A stretch of 6,118 nucleotides of DNA from an uncultured Clostridium sp. GTDB lineage: Bacteria; Bacillota_I; Bacilli_A; RF39; UBA660. Each line of letters starts with the position of its first letter. Within the stretch, counting starts at the first letter, position 1. Under the pieces are notes generated by a model. That model did not search any database and was not told the origin of the DNA. It was given only the letters and a program-made list of their open reading frames with translations. The DNA lies in contig CALZLL010000039.1 in assembly GCA_945788325.1 (NCBI GenBank), forward strand, positions 1-6,118, given 5' to 3'. Both the position numbers and the translations under genes were made by a program. Positions 1 to 5,413 of this stretch are shown here, piece by piece.

Positions 1-1588
1 CGGTTTTAACACCAGCTTCATTAACTAATTTAATTCCTTCTTTAGCTTCTTTTCTTACCTTATCTTTTATTAATATTGCTCCTACAAAGGTTAAATCTTT
101 AAAAAGTGTTTCAGTTATGTGGTTACTGGTTGCTAAAACAATTACCCTAATGCCACTTTTAGTTGCGTCATTTATTTTATTTATAACCTTTTGTTTGTTA
201 AAAAACATATTTTTTTTACCAGTTTCATCATAACAATATTTACAATTATCAAGTATGACTTCAGGTGCTCCCTTTATTAAATTTCTTACGTTTTTATCAT
301 CAATTACCGTTATCATATACTTATTTTTACTATCAAAAGGTATTTGTTTAATTATTTTTACACCATCTATAGAAAATGGTTTAAAAAAAGATAACAAACA
401 TCTATCAGTTACGTTACCGCCTATTATTTTATCACCATCATATGATGCCATGTTATTAACTACCATAGAAGTTTTAAGTATTTTTAAATAGTTATTATTT
501 TTTATACTACCCTCATTTTTATATTCATTTAGTTTACCATCTATTATAATGTTACATTCTAATTTACCAGTGGTTATCGTACCGGTTTTATCACTAAACA
601 ATATATTAAGACTACCCGCTGTCTCTATACCAACCATCTTTCTTACTAATACGTTATCTTTTATCATTCTTTTCATGTTAGAAGATAAAACAAGTGTTAT
701 CATCATTGGTAAACCTTCTGGAACGGATACAATTATTATTGTAACAGATAAAGTAAGGGCATATATTATGTATTCCATCATTAATGGAAAATTAGTTATC
801 GTATTTACTATTCTACTTAAAACAAAGCCATTATCTACCACAATTACCGAAAATAAATAAGAAATAGATGCTAAAAAAGCTCCAACATATCCAAAGGTAC
901 TTATTATCTTAGCAAGATTTCTAAGTCTAATCTTAAGCGGGCTTTCACTAGGTTTTTCTTGAAGCTCACTAGCTATCTTACCATAAAAAGTCCCATCACC
1001 AACTTTGGTTACAAGCATTAAAGCAGTACCTTGATATATAACTGTTCCCCTAAAAAGTTTATTTTTATCTTTAACATTTCCTTTACTAACTTTTTCTTTA
1101 TGAACCTCTTTTGATTCTCCGTTTATACTTGATTCATCTACACTTACTTCTCCTGAAATAATTATTCCATCAGCTGGTACTTTATCTCCAGAAGATAGCA
1201 TTACAATATCATTTGTAACAACCTCATCTATTGGTAGTTCTGTTATTTTTCCATTACGTTTTACCCGGCACTTAAGTTTAAGTGATTCTTCTTTAAGCTT
1301 ACTAAAAGCTTTTTCACTACCATATTCAGATATACTAGATATAAAAGAAGCTAAAAATATAGCTATTAATATGCCAAGTGTTTCATACCAATCGAAATCT
1401 TTGAATAAAAAAACTATTTTTATCGCTAGTGCTATTAAAAGTATCTTTATTATAGGATCTCCTAGTGATTCAATTAATAATGATAAAAAACTATTAGTTT
1501 TACTTTGTTTTATATCATTAGAACCAAATTTTTTTCTATTTTCAATAACTTCTTTATCTGTTAGTCCGTTAATATTATATTTATTCAT
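1..1588 (-). CDS. P-type calcium-transporting ATPase (PMCA/P2-like), N-terminal 529 residues, runs off window
   Basis: This is an integral membrane pump that uses ATP through an aspartyl-phosphate intermediate to export cations, probably Ca2+. Visible in order: a cation-ATPase N-terminal segment (residues 8-30), M1-M2 hydrophobic stretches (about 45-88), the actuator domain with NGES at 156-159, M3-M4 (about 228-300) with the ion-site motif PEGLP at 290-294, the phosphorylation motif SDKTGT with Asp333, and the nucleotide-binding KGAPE at 439-443. It then reaches the IKDKVR stretch that precedes the hinge. The hinge and M5-M10 lie beyond the left edge. There is no CPC motif, which argues against a copper or heavy-metal pump. 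The stretch from PEGLP to the phosphorylation site (KRMIKDNVLVRK, IETAGS) is PMCA-like. The start is fixed by a full TAAGGAGG at 1593-1600, only 4 nt before ATG 1586-1588. The usual TGES motif reads NGES. Ion specificity is inferred from family motifs only. Confidence 0.93.
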   Translation of the reverse strand, partial: MNKYNINGLTDKEVIENRKKFGSNDIKQSKTNSFLSLLIESLGDPIIKILLIALAIKIVFLFKDFDWYETLGILIAIFLASFISSISEYGSEKAFSKLKEESLKLKCRVKRNGKITELPIDEVVTNDIVMLSSGDKVPADGIIISGEVSVDESSINGESKEVHKEKVSKGNVKDKNKLFRGTVIYQGTALMLVTKVGDGTFYGKIASELQEKPSESPLKIRLRNLAKIISTFGYVGAFLASISYLFSVIVVDNGFVLSRIVNTITNFPLMMEYIIYALTLSVTIIIVSVPEGLPMMITLVLSSNMKRMIKDNVLVRKMVGIETAGSLNILFSDKTGTITTGKLECNIIIDGKLNEYKNEGSIKNNNYLKILKTSMVVNNMASYDGDKIIGGNVTDRCLLSFFKPFSIDGVKIIKQIPFDSKNKYMITVIDDKNVRNLIKGAPEVILDNCKYCYDETGKKNMFFNKQKVINKINDATKSGIRVIVLATSNHITETLFKDLTFVGAILIKDKVRKEAKEGIKLVNEAGVKT

Positions 1589-1609
1589 GATTCCTCCTTA
1601 GTAAATGTT

Positions 1610-1648
1610 AATCATGCGACGTTTTAAATATTAAAAAAATCATGCGAC
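1610..1648. repeat. Pair of 11-bp direct repeats AATCATGCGAC in the divergent promoter region
   Basis: Identical AATCATGCGAC copies lie at 1610-1620 and 1638-1648, 28 bp apart start to start (nearly three helical turns), separated by AT-only sequence apart from one G. The right copy ends 5 bp before the -35 box of the rightward promoter. On the other strand it overlaps a weak -35 candidate for the ATPase gene. The left copy would fall close to that transcript's start. Two identical sites placed like this between divergent genes look like operator half-sites for a regulator acting on one or both genes. The regulator is unknown and nothing in the window encodes an obvious DNA-binding protein. 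Confidence 0.6.
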
Positions 1649-1650
1649 AA
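1622..1650 (-). promoter_or_regulatory. Weak candidate promoter for the P-type ATPase
   Basis: Reading leftward, TTGTCG (1650-1645) has 4 of 6 matches to the -35 consensus. It is followed after 18 bp by TAAAAC (4 of 6 matches to TATAAT), with TTAAAA as an alternative at 17 bp. The -35 candidate shares bases with the right-hand copy of the 11-bp direct repeat. The match is poor, so this is only the best candidate seen in the gap. A promoter that depends on an activator would also fit. Confidence 0.3.
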
Positions 1651-1653
1651 ATA

Positions 1654-1681
1654 TTTACTTTTTTATAAATTCATGTATAAT
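1654..1681 (+). promoter_or_regulatory. Sigma-A-type promoter for the HExxH gene
   Basis: TTTACT (1654-1659) is separated by 16 bp from a perfect TATAAT (1676-1681). Transcription would start near 1688, giving a leader of about 24 nt before the ATG at 1712. The upstream in-frame ATG at 1673 overlaps the start of this -10 region and would lie outside the transcript, which excludes it as the start codon. Confidence 0.75.
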
Positions 1682-1711
1682 AACTACTACAAAAAAAGGG
1701 GAATCAATTAT

Positions 1712-2422
1712 ATGAGTACAAAAATAAAAAGAATGGCAAATGACATACTAACAATTAATGAACCTACTATGAAAATGAAAGAAAAACAAGTAAGTATAAA
1801 ACAAGCTGATAAAATAACTAATCTTTTTTATAAAGAATTTTTTAAAAATAAAGTAGATGCAAAAATAGATTTATGTGATTTAAAAATAAACTATCAAATA
1901 AGTGATAAATATGAAAGTTTTAAAGCTGATGCAAAAGTTGGTACAAATAAAGCTTTAATTACTTTGCCTAATGAAAATAATCAAAGAATGATTATAAGTA
2001 TGACTCATGAAAAAGCTCATGTATATCAAAAAATTAATGGTAAGTGTTACAATGAATTTGTTCCATCTTTTTTTGAAATGTTACATGCTATAATACTTGA
2101 TAAAGAAAATAAAGGGTTATCATCACAAAATATTAATTACAACGTAAAATGTGCTAAAGAAGCCGCAAGAAAATATCTTTTATATGAAGTTATGTACAGT
2201 GATGAAGAAATTAGTTATTATGTAGAATATATGTTTGATTTTTATAGAAGTATAAATCTTTTAGATGCATATCTTGATAAAAATAAAAAAGATTTGGTTA
2301 TTGAATTATTACAAGAAAATCTATTTGGTAACTTAGAAAATAAAGAATTAATAAATATGTTATATTTGGATAAAGATATAGAAGATATAGACAAAAAAAT
2401 AAATAACTTAAAAATTAATTAA
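1712..2422 (+). CDS. Small HExxH-motif protein, putative zinc metallopeptidase of unknown family (236 aa)
   Basis: I do not recognise this family. The central part carries HEKAH (residues 99-103), matching the HExxH zinc-protease signature, at the end of a hydrophobic segment (MIISMT). Twelve residues later comes EFVPSFFE (115-122), where Glu115 or Glu122 could be the third zinc ligand. This loosely resembles the E-x-P-S-x-x-x-E segment of M3-family peptidases, but the spacing is much shorter. The C-terminal half (about 145-236) is predicted helical and rich in Lys, Glu, Asp and Asn. No signal peptide or membrane segment is seen, so it is probably cytosolic. ATG 1712 is chosen because AAGGGGA (1696-1702) sits 9 nt upstream and a promoter lies just before it; the in-frame ATG at 1673 sits in the -10 region. 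It is transcribed alone, divergently from the ATPase. The zinc-binding motif is visible; protease activity and substrate are not known. Confidence 0.85.
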   Translation: MSTKIKRMANDILTINEPTMKMKEKQVSIKQADKITNLFYKEFFKNKVDAKIDLCDLKINYQISDKYESFKADAKVGTNKALITLPNENNQRMIISMTHEKAHVYQKINGKCYNEFVPSFFEMLHAIILDKENKGLSSQNINYNVKCAKEAARKYLLYEVMYSDEEISYYVEYMFDFYRSINLLDAYLDKNKKDLVIELLQENLFGNLENKELINMLYLDKDIEDIDKKINNLKIN

Positions 2423-2427
2423 GTGAT

Positions 2428-2472
2428 TATAAAAATAGTTAAAGTTTATTTTAAGCTTTAACTATTTTTATA
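2428..2472. terminator. Bidirectional AT-rich terminator between the HExxH gene and spoIID
   Basis: A perfect 17-bp inverted repeat pairs 2428-2444 with 2456-2472 around an 11-nt loop. The core TAGTTAAAG/CTTTAACTA is flanked by A5 and T5 tracts, so each strand presents a hairpin ending in a U-run. It lies 6 bp after the HExxH stop codon. Its right arm also encodes the last residues of the SpoIID protein, so the two convergent genes share one compact terminator. The low GC content of the stem makes its efficiency uncertain. Confidence 0.7.
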
Positions 2473-3737
2473 CCAAGATAATAATGATTCAAAATTTGTT
2501 CAAAAGAATACCCGGATTTAGCCATACCATTAGCACCATATTGGCTCATTCCTACTCCATGACCATATCCCCTAGTGGTAAAATTAACCCCATTTTCCAG
2601 AATTACGGCATCAAAATCAGTTGATCTTAAACCAAGCAAATTTCTTATTTCTACACCGCTATATTCCTTATCATTAAATCTTACTTTTAAAATTTTATTA
2701 CTATCATCCCTTGATATAACATCAATCGTAGAAGAAGAATCAAAATTTATTTTTAATGCATTAGAAATAACATCAAATCCAATGTTTGTATTTCTTAAAT
2801 AAGAAGTAGAGGATGTATCCCAAGGAGACGTAACAGTCTTTAAATATGGAATATTATTTCCCCATACGTTTATAGCGTCCTCGGTATAACCATTACTAGT
2901 AGAGTGATATACCGCGTCTATTAAAGAACCATTATATTTAATTACTAATCCTTTTGTTTGTTCTACCGCATTTTTAACTTTCTGATAGTAATTATTGTAA
3001 TTAGAACCCCACATATTTTGTAATTCATTATTACTTTTATAAACTTGAGTTTTAACATCGTCAGTTATTTCTCGATTACTTTCCAAAAGCTTTAAAGTGT
3101 ATGTTCTTGCAACTACCGATTGTGCCTTTAATGCCTCAATATTAAATGATGCTGGCATTTCTGCTGCAACAACACCAACTAAATATTCTTCTAAATCCAT
3201 TTCAGTTATTTCACCATTAGATCGTCTTAACTTTATAAGTATACCTGATGAAATATTATTTGAATTTGATATATTATTGTCTAGAATTGATGTGTCATTA
3301 ATATTTGCAAGATTATTTGAATTTTGTGTACTTTTATCAATATTCATTTGCTCTTTTTTAATATTTAAATTGTTATTTTCTTCTTTAACATCAAATTCTT
3401 TATTTTCTACATTTGATTTAACTTCATCTATTTTTTCTTTTACTCTAATTTTTGGAATATTTCTATCAACAACGTTTACAACATACTTATATTCTTCATT
3501 AGTCTTATAATCTTCTTTTTTTAAATCATTATTAAGATAAATAGTTCCCAAAAGTAATCCACTTAATAAAAGAACCACTTTTGTACCATTAAAATTAATT
3601 TTATGTTCTTTTATATAATTTCTTATCTTTTTAGAAATACTTACCTGTTTTTCTCTATTAAATAAACTACCTATTTCACACTTATCATCAACGTATAAAT
3701 AAAGTACATCATTAATTATTTTATAATTACTAAACAT
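2451..3737 (-). CDS. spoIID: SpoIID/LytB-domain peptidoglycan lytic transglycosylase, membrane-anchored (428 aa)
   Basis: SpoIID-family enzymes cleave peptidoglycan glycan strands denuded of stem peptides; in endospore formers this helps drive engulfment. The protein has a cytoplasmic N-terminus of about 50 residues, one membrane segment (about 52-68), a hydrophilic Asn/Lys/Glu-rich linker (69-163), then the SpoIID domain (165-428). Family signatures are EEYLVGVVAAEMPA with the catalytic-type Glu193, YHSTSNGYTE near 277-286, a VTSPWD block, and the C-terminal GYGHGVGMSQYGANGMA at 390-406. It is longer than classical SpoIID (about 340 aa) because of the N-terminal tail and linker. I chose ATG 3737 because GGTGAT (3742-3747) sits correctly before it. 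The in-frame ATG at 3749 (432 aa) has only a weak AAAG and overlaps that site. It starts 2-14 bp after the helicase stop, so it is co-transcribed. A vegetative wall-remodelling role is possible instead of sporulation. Confidence 0.88.
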   Translation of the reverse strand: MFSNYKIINDVLYLYVDDKCEIGSLFNREKQVSISKKIRNYIKEHKINFNGTKVVLLLSGLLLGTIYLNNDLKKEDYKTNEEYKYVVNVVDRNIPKIRVKEKIDEVKSNVENKEFDVKEENNNLNIKKEQMNIDKSTQNSNNLANINDTSILDNNISNSNNISSGILIKLRRSNGEITEMDLEEYLVGVVAAEMPASFNIEALKAQSVVARTYTLKLLESNREITDDVKTQVYKSNNELQNMWGSNYNNYYQKVKNAVEQTKGLVIKYNGSLIDAVYHSTSNGYTEDAINVWGNNIPYLKTVTSPWDTSSTSYLRNTNIGFDVISNALKINFDSSSTIDVISRDDSNKILKVRFNDKEYSGVEIRNLLGLRSTDFDAVILENGVNFTTRGYGHGVGMSQYGANGMAKSGYSFEQILNHYYLGIKIVKA

Positions 3738-3751
3738 AGATATCACCATCT

Positions 3752-5101
3752 TTAGTTTTCTCTTATATGGACGTTTTTATACTGTTTTAACTCTTTTATA
3801 AAGATAGATTCATTATCTTTTGGCACAAATAAATATACTTTTTTCTTACACCTAGTAAGAGCTACATAAAATAATCTTCTTTCTTCTTCATATGGATAAT
3901 ATTCTTTATAGTTATTAACGTATTTTAATATTTTATGATCTACGTACTTATTTGGAAAACCATTAGATGAATTATTTACGTTTATTATAAAAACATAATC
4001 AGATTGTAAGCCTTTTGATTTATGAGCACTCATTTTTTGATAATCAACTTTACCAATTGATATTTTTTCTAAATCACTATTGTTTCTAGAAAGGATAAAT
4101 AAATTATTAACTTTATCCTTTGTTATAACCTTGTTCATAGCATGGTTTAAATCATTATAATAAACTATTTCTACAGGATTAATCATACTGATACTAGATT
4201 TTAAATTCTTTTTTATTTGAAAAGGATTTTTCATTATAAACTTACCAGCTACTTTTAAAAGTTCTTTTGAATTACGATAAGTATTTTTTAATTTTATTAA
4301 CTTAGCAAAAGGAAAATACGTTCTAAAATTAGTAATTATCTTAACGTTAGAACCAGTAAAACGATATATTGATTGAAAATCATCTCCTACCATAAATAAG
4401 TTTGAATTAGATAGTTTAGCTAACTTTTTTATTAAGTTAAGTTTAGCTAGTGAAGTATCTTGATATTCATCTATTATTATGTATTTATACCTAACTTTTG
4501 AAGTATCTAGTTTATTTGTTGCTATATTAATCATATCATTAAAATCCATTAAATTCTCTTTATTTAAGTAAGATTCATAACAGATATAACACTTCATTAT
4601 TTCTTTTAAAAGAACCTTATCTTTACCATTTGCTTTGTTTATAAAATCATAAAATTTATCTAATGAATAATTATTTGACTTAAATAGATTAATAAAGGTT
4701 CTAACTAATTCATACATATCTTTTTTACCCATTTTATATAACCCATATAACTTATCATTTGAAAATGAATCCATTATTATATCCGTTAAAATATCTTCCG
4801 TTAAGACTTCTTTTTTCTTGCCAATTATCTTTAGTGCTAACTTGTGAAAAGTCATAACATCTACTTTACTATTTATTTTTTCTTTTAAATCATTAACCGC
4901 AGCATTAGTAAAAGAAATACATAGTATGCTTTTTGGATCAACGTTTAAGATATTTATCAAATATTCTATTTTTTTTACTATCGTAAAAGTTTTACCACAA
5001 CCAGCGCCTGCCAATACAAGAGTTACTTTTCTTTTCGAAGTAACCGCTTTTAACTGATACTTATCTAAACATTTTAATTCGTTTATCTTATTTTGTTTCA
5101 T
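3752..5101 (-). CDS. Compact UvrD/Rep-like superfamily 1 DNA helicase (449 aa)
   Basis: An ATP-dependent 3'-5' type SF1A helicase, likely acting on single-stranded DNA in repair or replication restart. All helicase motifs are present: Q-motif LDKYQLKAV (12-20), Walker A AGAGCGKT (31-38), Ia SFTNAAVNDLKEKI (63-76), Walker B IIIDEYQD (208-215), III VGDDFQSIYRFTG (238-250), IV KNTYRNS (272-278), V SAHKSKGLQSD (358-368) and VI EERRLFYVALTR (406-417). Only about 80 residues separate motifs IV and V, so most of the 2B domain found in PcrA/UvrD (about 700 aa) is missing. The size and the motif V wording are nearer to short helicase-IV-like members. AAAGGGTGAT (5106-5115) lies 4 nt before ATG 5101. 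The gene is first in a two-gene unit with spoIID. Its own promoter would lie in 5102-5175, divergent from the small RNA promoter, but I see no convincing boxes on this strand. The ATPase motifs look intact; the biological role is open. Confidence 0.92.
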   Translation of the reverse strand: MKQNKINELKCLDKYQLKAVTSKRKVTLVLAGAGCGKTFTIVKKIEYLINILNVDPKSILCISFTNAAVNDLKEKINSKVDVMTFHKLALKIIGKKKEVLTEDILTDIIMDSFSNDKLYGLYKMGKKDMYELVRTFINLFKSNNYSLDKFYDFINKANGKDKVLLKEIMKCYICYESYLNKENLMDFNDMINIATNKLDTSKVRYKYIIIDEYQDTSLAKLNLIKKLAKLSNSNLFMVGDDFQSIYRFTGSNVKIITNFRTYFPFAKLIKLKNTYRNSKELLKVAGKFIMKNPFQIKKNLKSSISMINPVEIVYYNDLNHAMNKVITKDKVNNLFILSRNNSDLEKISIGKVDYQKMSAHKSKGLQSDYVFIINVNNSSNGFPNKYVDHKILKYVNNYKEYYPYEEERRLFYVALTRCKKKVYLFVPKDNESIFIKELKQYKNVHIREN

Positions 5102-5140
5102 CTAAATCACCCTTTATTAATAAAAATAATTAAATAATTA

Positions 5141-5169
5141 TTTACATAAAAGTAATATTTTTGTATAAT
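5141..5169 (+). promoter_or_regulatory. Strong sigma-A promoter for the small RNA (RNA II)
   Basis: TTTACA (5141-5146) and a perfect TATAAT (5164-5169) are separated by exactly 17 bp. Transcription would begin near 5176, just before the GTGAGAGC leader. The next rightward gene on this strand lies beyond the window. The transcript meets a strong terminator after about 88 nt without crossing a convincing reading frame, so the promoter drives a short non-coding RNA. Confidence 0.8.
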
Positions 5170-5177
5170 TTAATTAG

Positions 5178-5213
5178 TGAGAGCACCTAACTTTAAAGGT
5201 TAGTAGCTTTCCA
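5178..5213 (+). repeat. Leader repeat, copy A (start of the small RNA)
   Basis: This copy reads TGAGAGCACCTAA at 5178-5190 and TAGTAGCTTTCCA at 5201-5213. Copy B, on the opposite strand at 5413-5382, has TGAGAGTACCTAA and an identical TAGTAGCTTTCCA. Between them the middles differ by 4 nt in length. The change C to T at 5184 keeps pairing with the same G (C-G to U-G), so the GAGAG(C/U)/GCUUUC stem is preserved in both copies, supporting selection on RNA structure. Confidence 0.75.
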
Positions 5214-5227
5214 TTAATTAACAATGG

Positions 5228-5262
5228 AAAAAGCGTACACCCCCTGGGTATGTACGCTTTTT
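5228..5262. terminator. Shared bidirectional terminator of the two convergent small RNAs
   Basis: A perfect 12-bp inverted repeat, AAAAAGCGTACA (5228-5239) and TGTACGCTTTTT (5251-5262), encloses an 11-nt loop (5240-5250). Each strand has a GC-containing core followed by a run of at least five T residues, so it terminates the rightward small RNA and the leftward peptide mRNA. Since both transcripts contain it, their loops (CCCCCUGGGUA and UACCCAGGGGG) are fully complementary and could kiss. The rightward loop contains CUGG, which fits the YUNR U-turn pattern common in antisense RNA contact loops. Confidence 0.9.
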
Positions 5263-5266
5263 TCTT

Positions 5267-5347
5267 TTATATTTTAAATATTAGTATGGCTAATAATAAA
5301 ATTAAAAGGATAATTATTACTTTTTGAAAACTAGTTTCTTTTTTCAT
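5267..5347 (-). CDS. 26-residue hydrophobic peptide, putative type I toxin (Fst-like locus)
   Basis: The peptide begins MKKETSFQKV, continues as one unbroken Ile/Leu/Val/Ala membrane-spanning stretch (about residues 10-23), and ends FKI. This fits the small membrane peptides of type I toxin-antitoxin loci, which depolarise or disturb the membrane when overproduced. I do not recognise the sequence as a named toxin. AGGTGG (5357-5362) lies 9 nt before ATG 5347, an optimal spacing. An in-frame ATG at 5374 would give 35 residues but has no Shine-Dalgarno site and would run through this one. The stop at 5267-5269 is followed immediately by the bidirectional terminator. The gene lies between the gltX terminator and that shared terminator, so it needs its own promoter near 5414-5457. 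Alternatives are a regulatory small membrane protein or chance; the surrounding RNA signals make chance unlikely. Confidence 0.7.
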   Translation of the reverse strand: MKKETSFQKVIIILLILLLAILIFKI

Positions 5348-5356
5348 AAATATCAG

Positions 5357-5384
5357 CCACCTTTCTATGTTCATATTGAGGTGG
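5357..5384 (-). promoter_or_regulatory. Hairpin sequestering the peptide's ribosome binding site
   Basis: In the leftward mRNA, CCACCU (5384-5379) is exactly complementary to the Shine-Dalgarno AGGUGG (5362-5357), giving a 6-bp, GC-rich stem with a 16-nt loop. The whole ribosome binding site would be hidden. The anti-Shine-Dalgarno arm abuts the 3' arm of the leader stem (5389-5384), sharing one base, so the two hairpins could stack or compete. Fst mRNA is known to use an upstream helix of this kind to limit translation. Confidence 0.65.
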
Positions 5385-5413
5385 AAAGCTACTACCCATA
5401 TTAGGTACTCTCA
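5379..5413 (-). repeat. Leader repeat, copy B (start of the peptide mRNA)
   Basis: On the minus strand this reads TGAGAGTACCTAA (5413-5401), a variable ATATGGG segment, then TAGTAGCTTTCCA (5394-5382), continuing into CCACCT, the arm that hides the ribosome binding site. GAGAGU (5412-5407) can pair with GCUUUC (5389-5384). It is an inverted copy of 5178-5213, so both RNAs carry it in the same sense. Confidence 0.75.

Larger units (their letters stand above)
5176..5263 (+). ncRNA. Putative antisense antitoxin RNA (RNA II-like), about 88 nt
   Basis: The RNA is bounded by the strong promoter at 5141-5169 and the T-tract of the terminator at 5228-5262. It begins with a structured leader: GAGAGC (5179-5184) can pair with GCTTTC (5206-5211), enclosing a possible ACC/GGT or CTAAC/GTTAG stem. 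TTTCCATT (5208-5215) pairs perfectly with AATGGAAA (5223-5230), which excludes the first pairing because they share TTTC. The only overlap with the facing peptide mRNA is the terminator hairpin, after that gene's stop codon. Layout, size and convergence match RNA II of Fst/par-type type I toxin-antitoxin loci. The antitoxin function is inferred from architecture. The exact 5' end is estimated from the promoter. Confidence 0.65.

Noticed and set aside
255..860. Two plus-strand open frames (255-491 and 549-860)
   Set aside because: They lie antisense to the P-type ATPase, whose motifs are unambiguous on the minus strand; neither has a Shine-Dalgarno site or recognisable domain.
1371..1601. Plus-strand open frame over the 5' end of the ATPase gene
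   Set aside because: Antisense shadow of the M1-M2 coding region; it ends across the ATPase start and ribosome binding site.
1673..1711. Upstream start for the HExxH gene adding 13 residues
   Set aside because: The ATG at 1673 overlaps the edge of the TATAAT -10 region and would be upstream of the transcript start; ATG 1712 has the Shine-Dalgarno site.
2575..3510. Plus-strand open frames at 2575-2802 and 3097-3510
   Set aside because: Antisense to the conserved SpoIID domain and its linker; low-complexity composition and no ribosome binding site.
3752..3790. Possible sigma-E promoter (CATATAAG) before spoIID
   Set aside because: The -10-like match is partial, no -35-like ATATT lies at the expected distance, and the sequence is the coding end of the helicase gene.
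5224..5277. 17-codon frame starting at ATG 5224 inside the small RNA
   Set aside because: No Shine-Dalgarno site, and the frame runs through the terminator, so its stop codon lies beyond the transcript's end.
5178..5413. Leader repeats as copies of a known riboswitch
   Set aside because: I could not match them to any riboswitch consensus I know, and one copy heads a non-coding RNA rather than a regulated gene; the paired RNA architecture explains them better.
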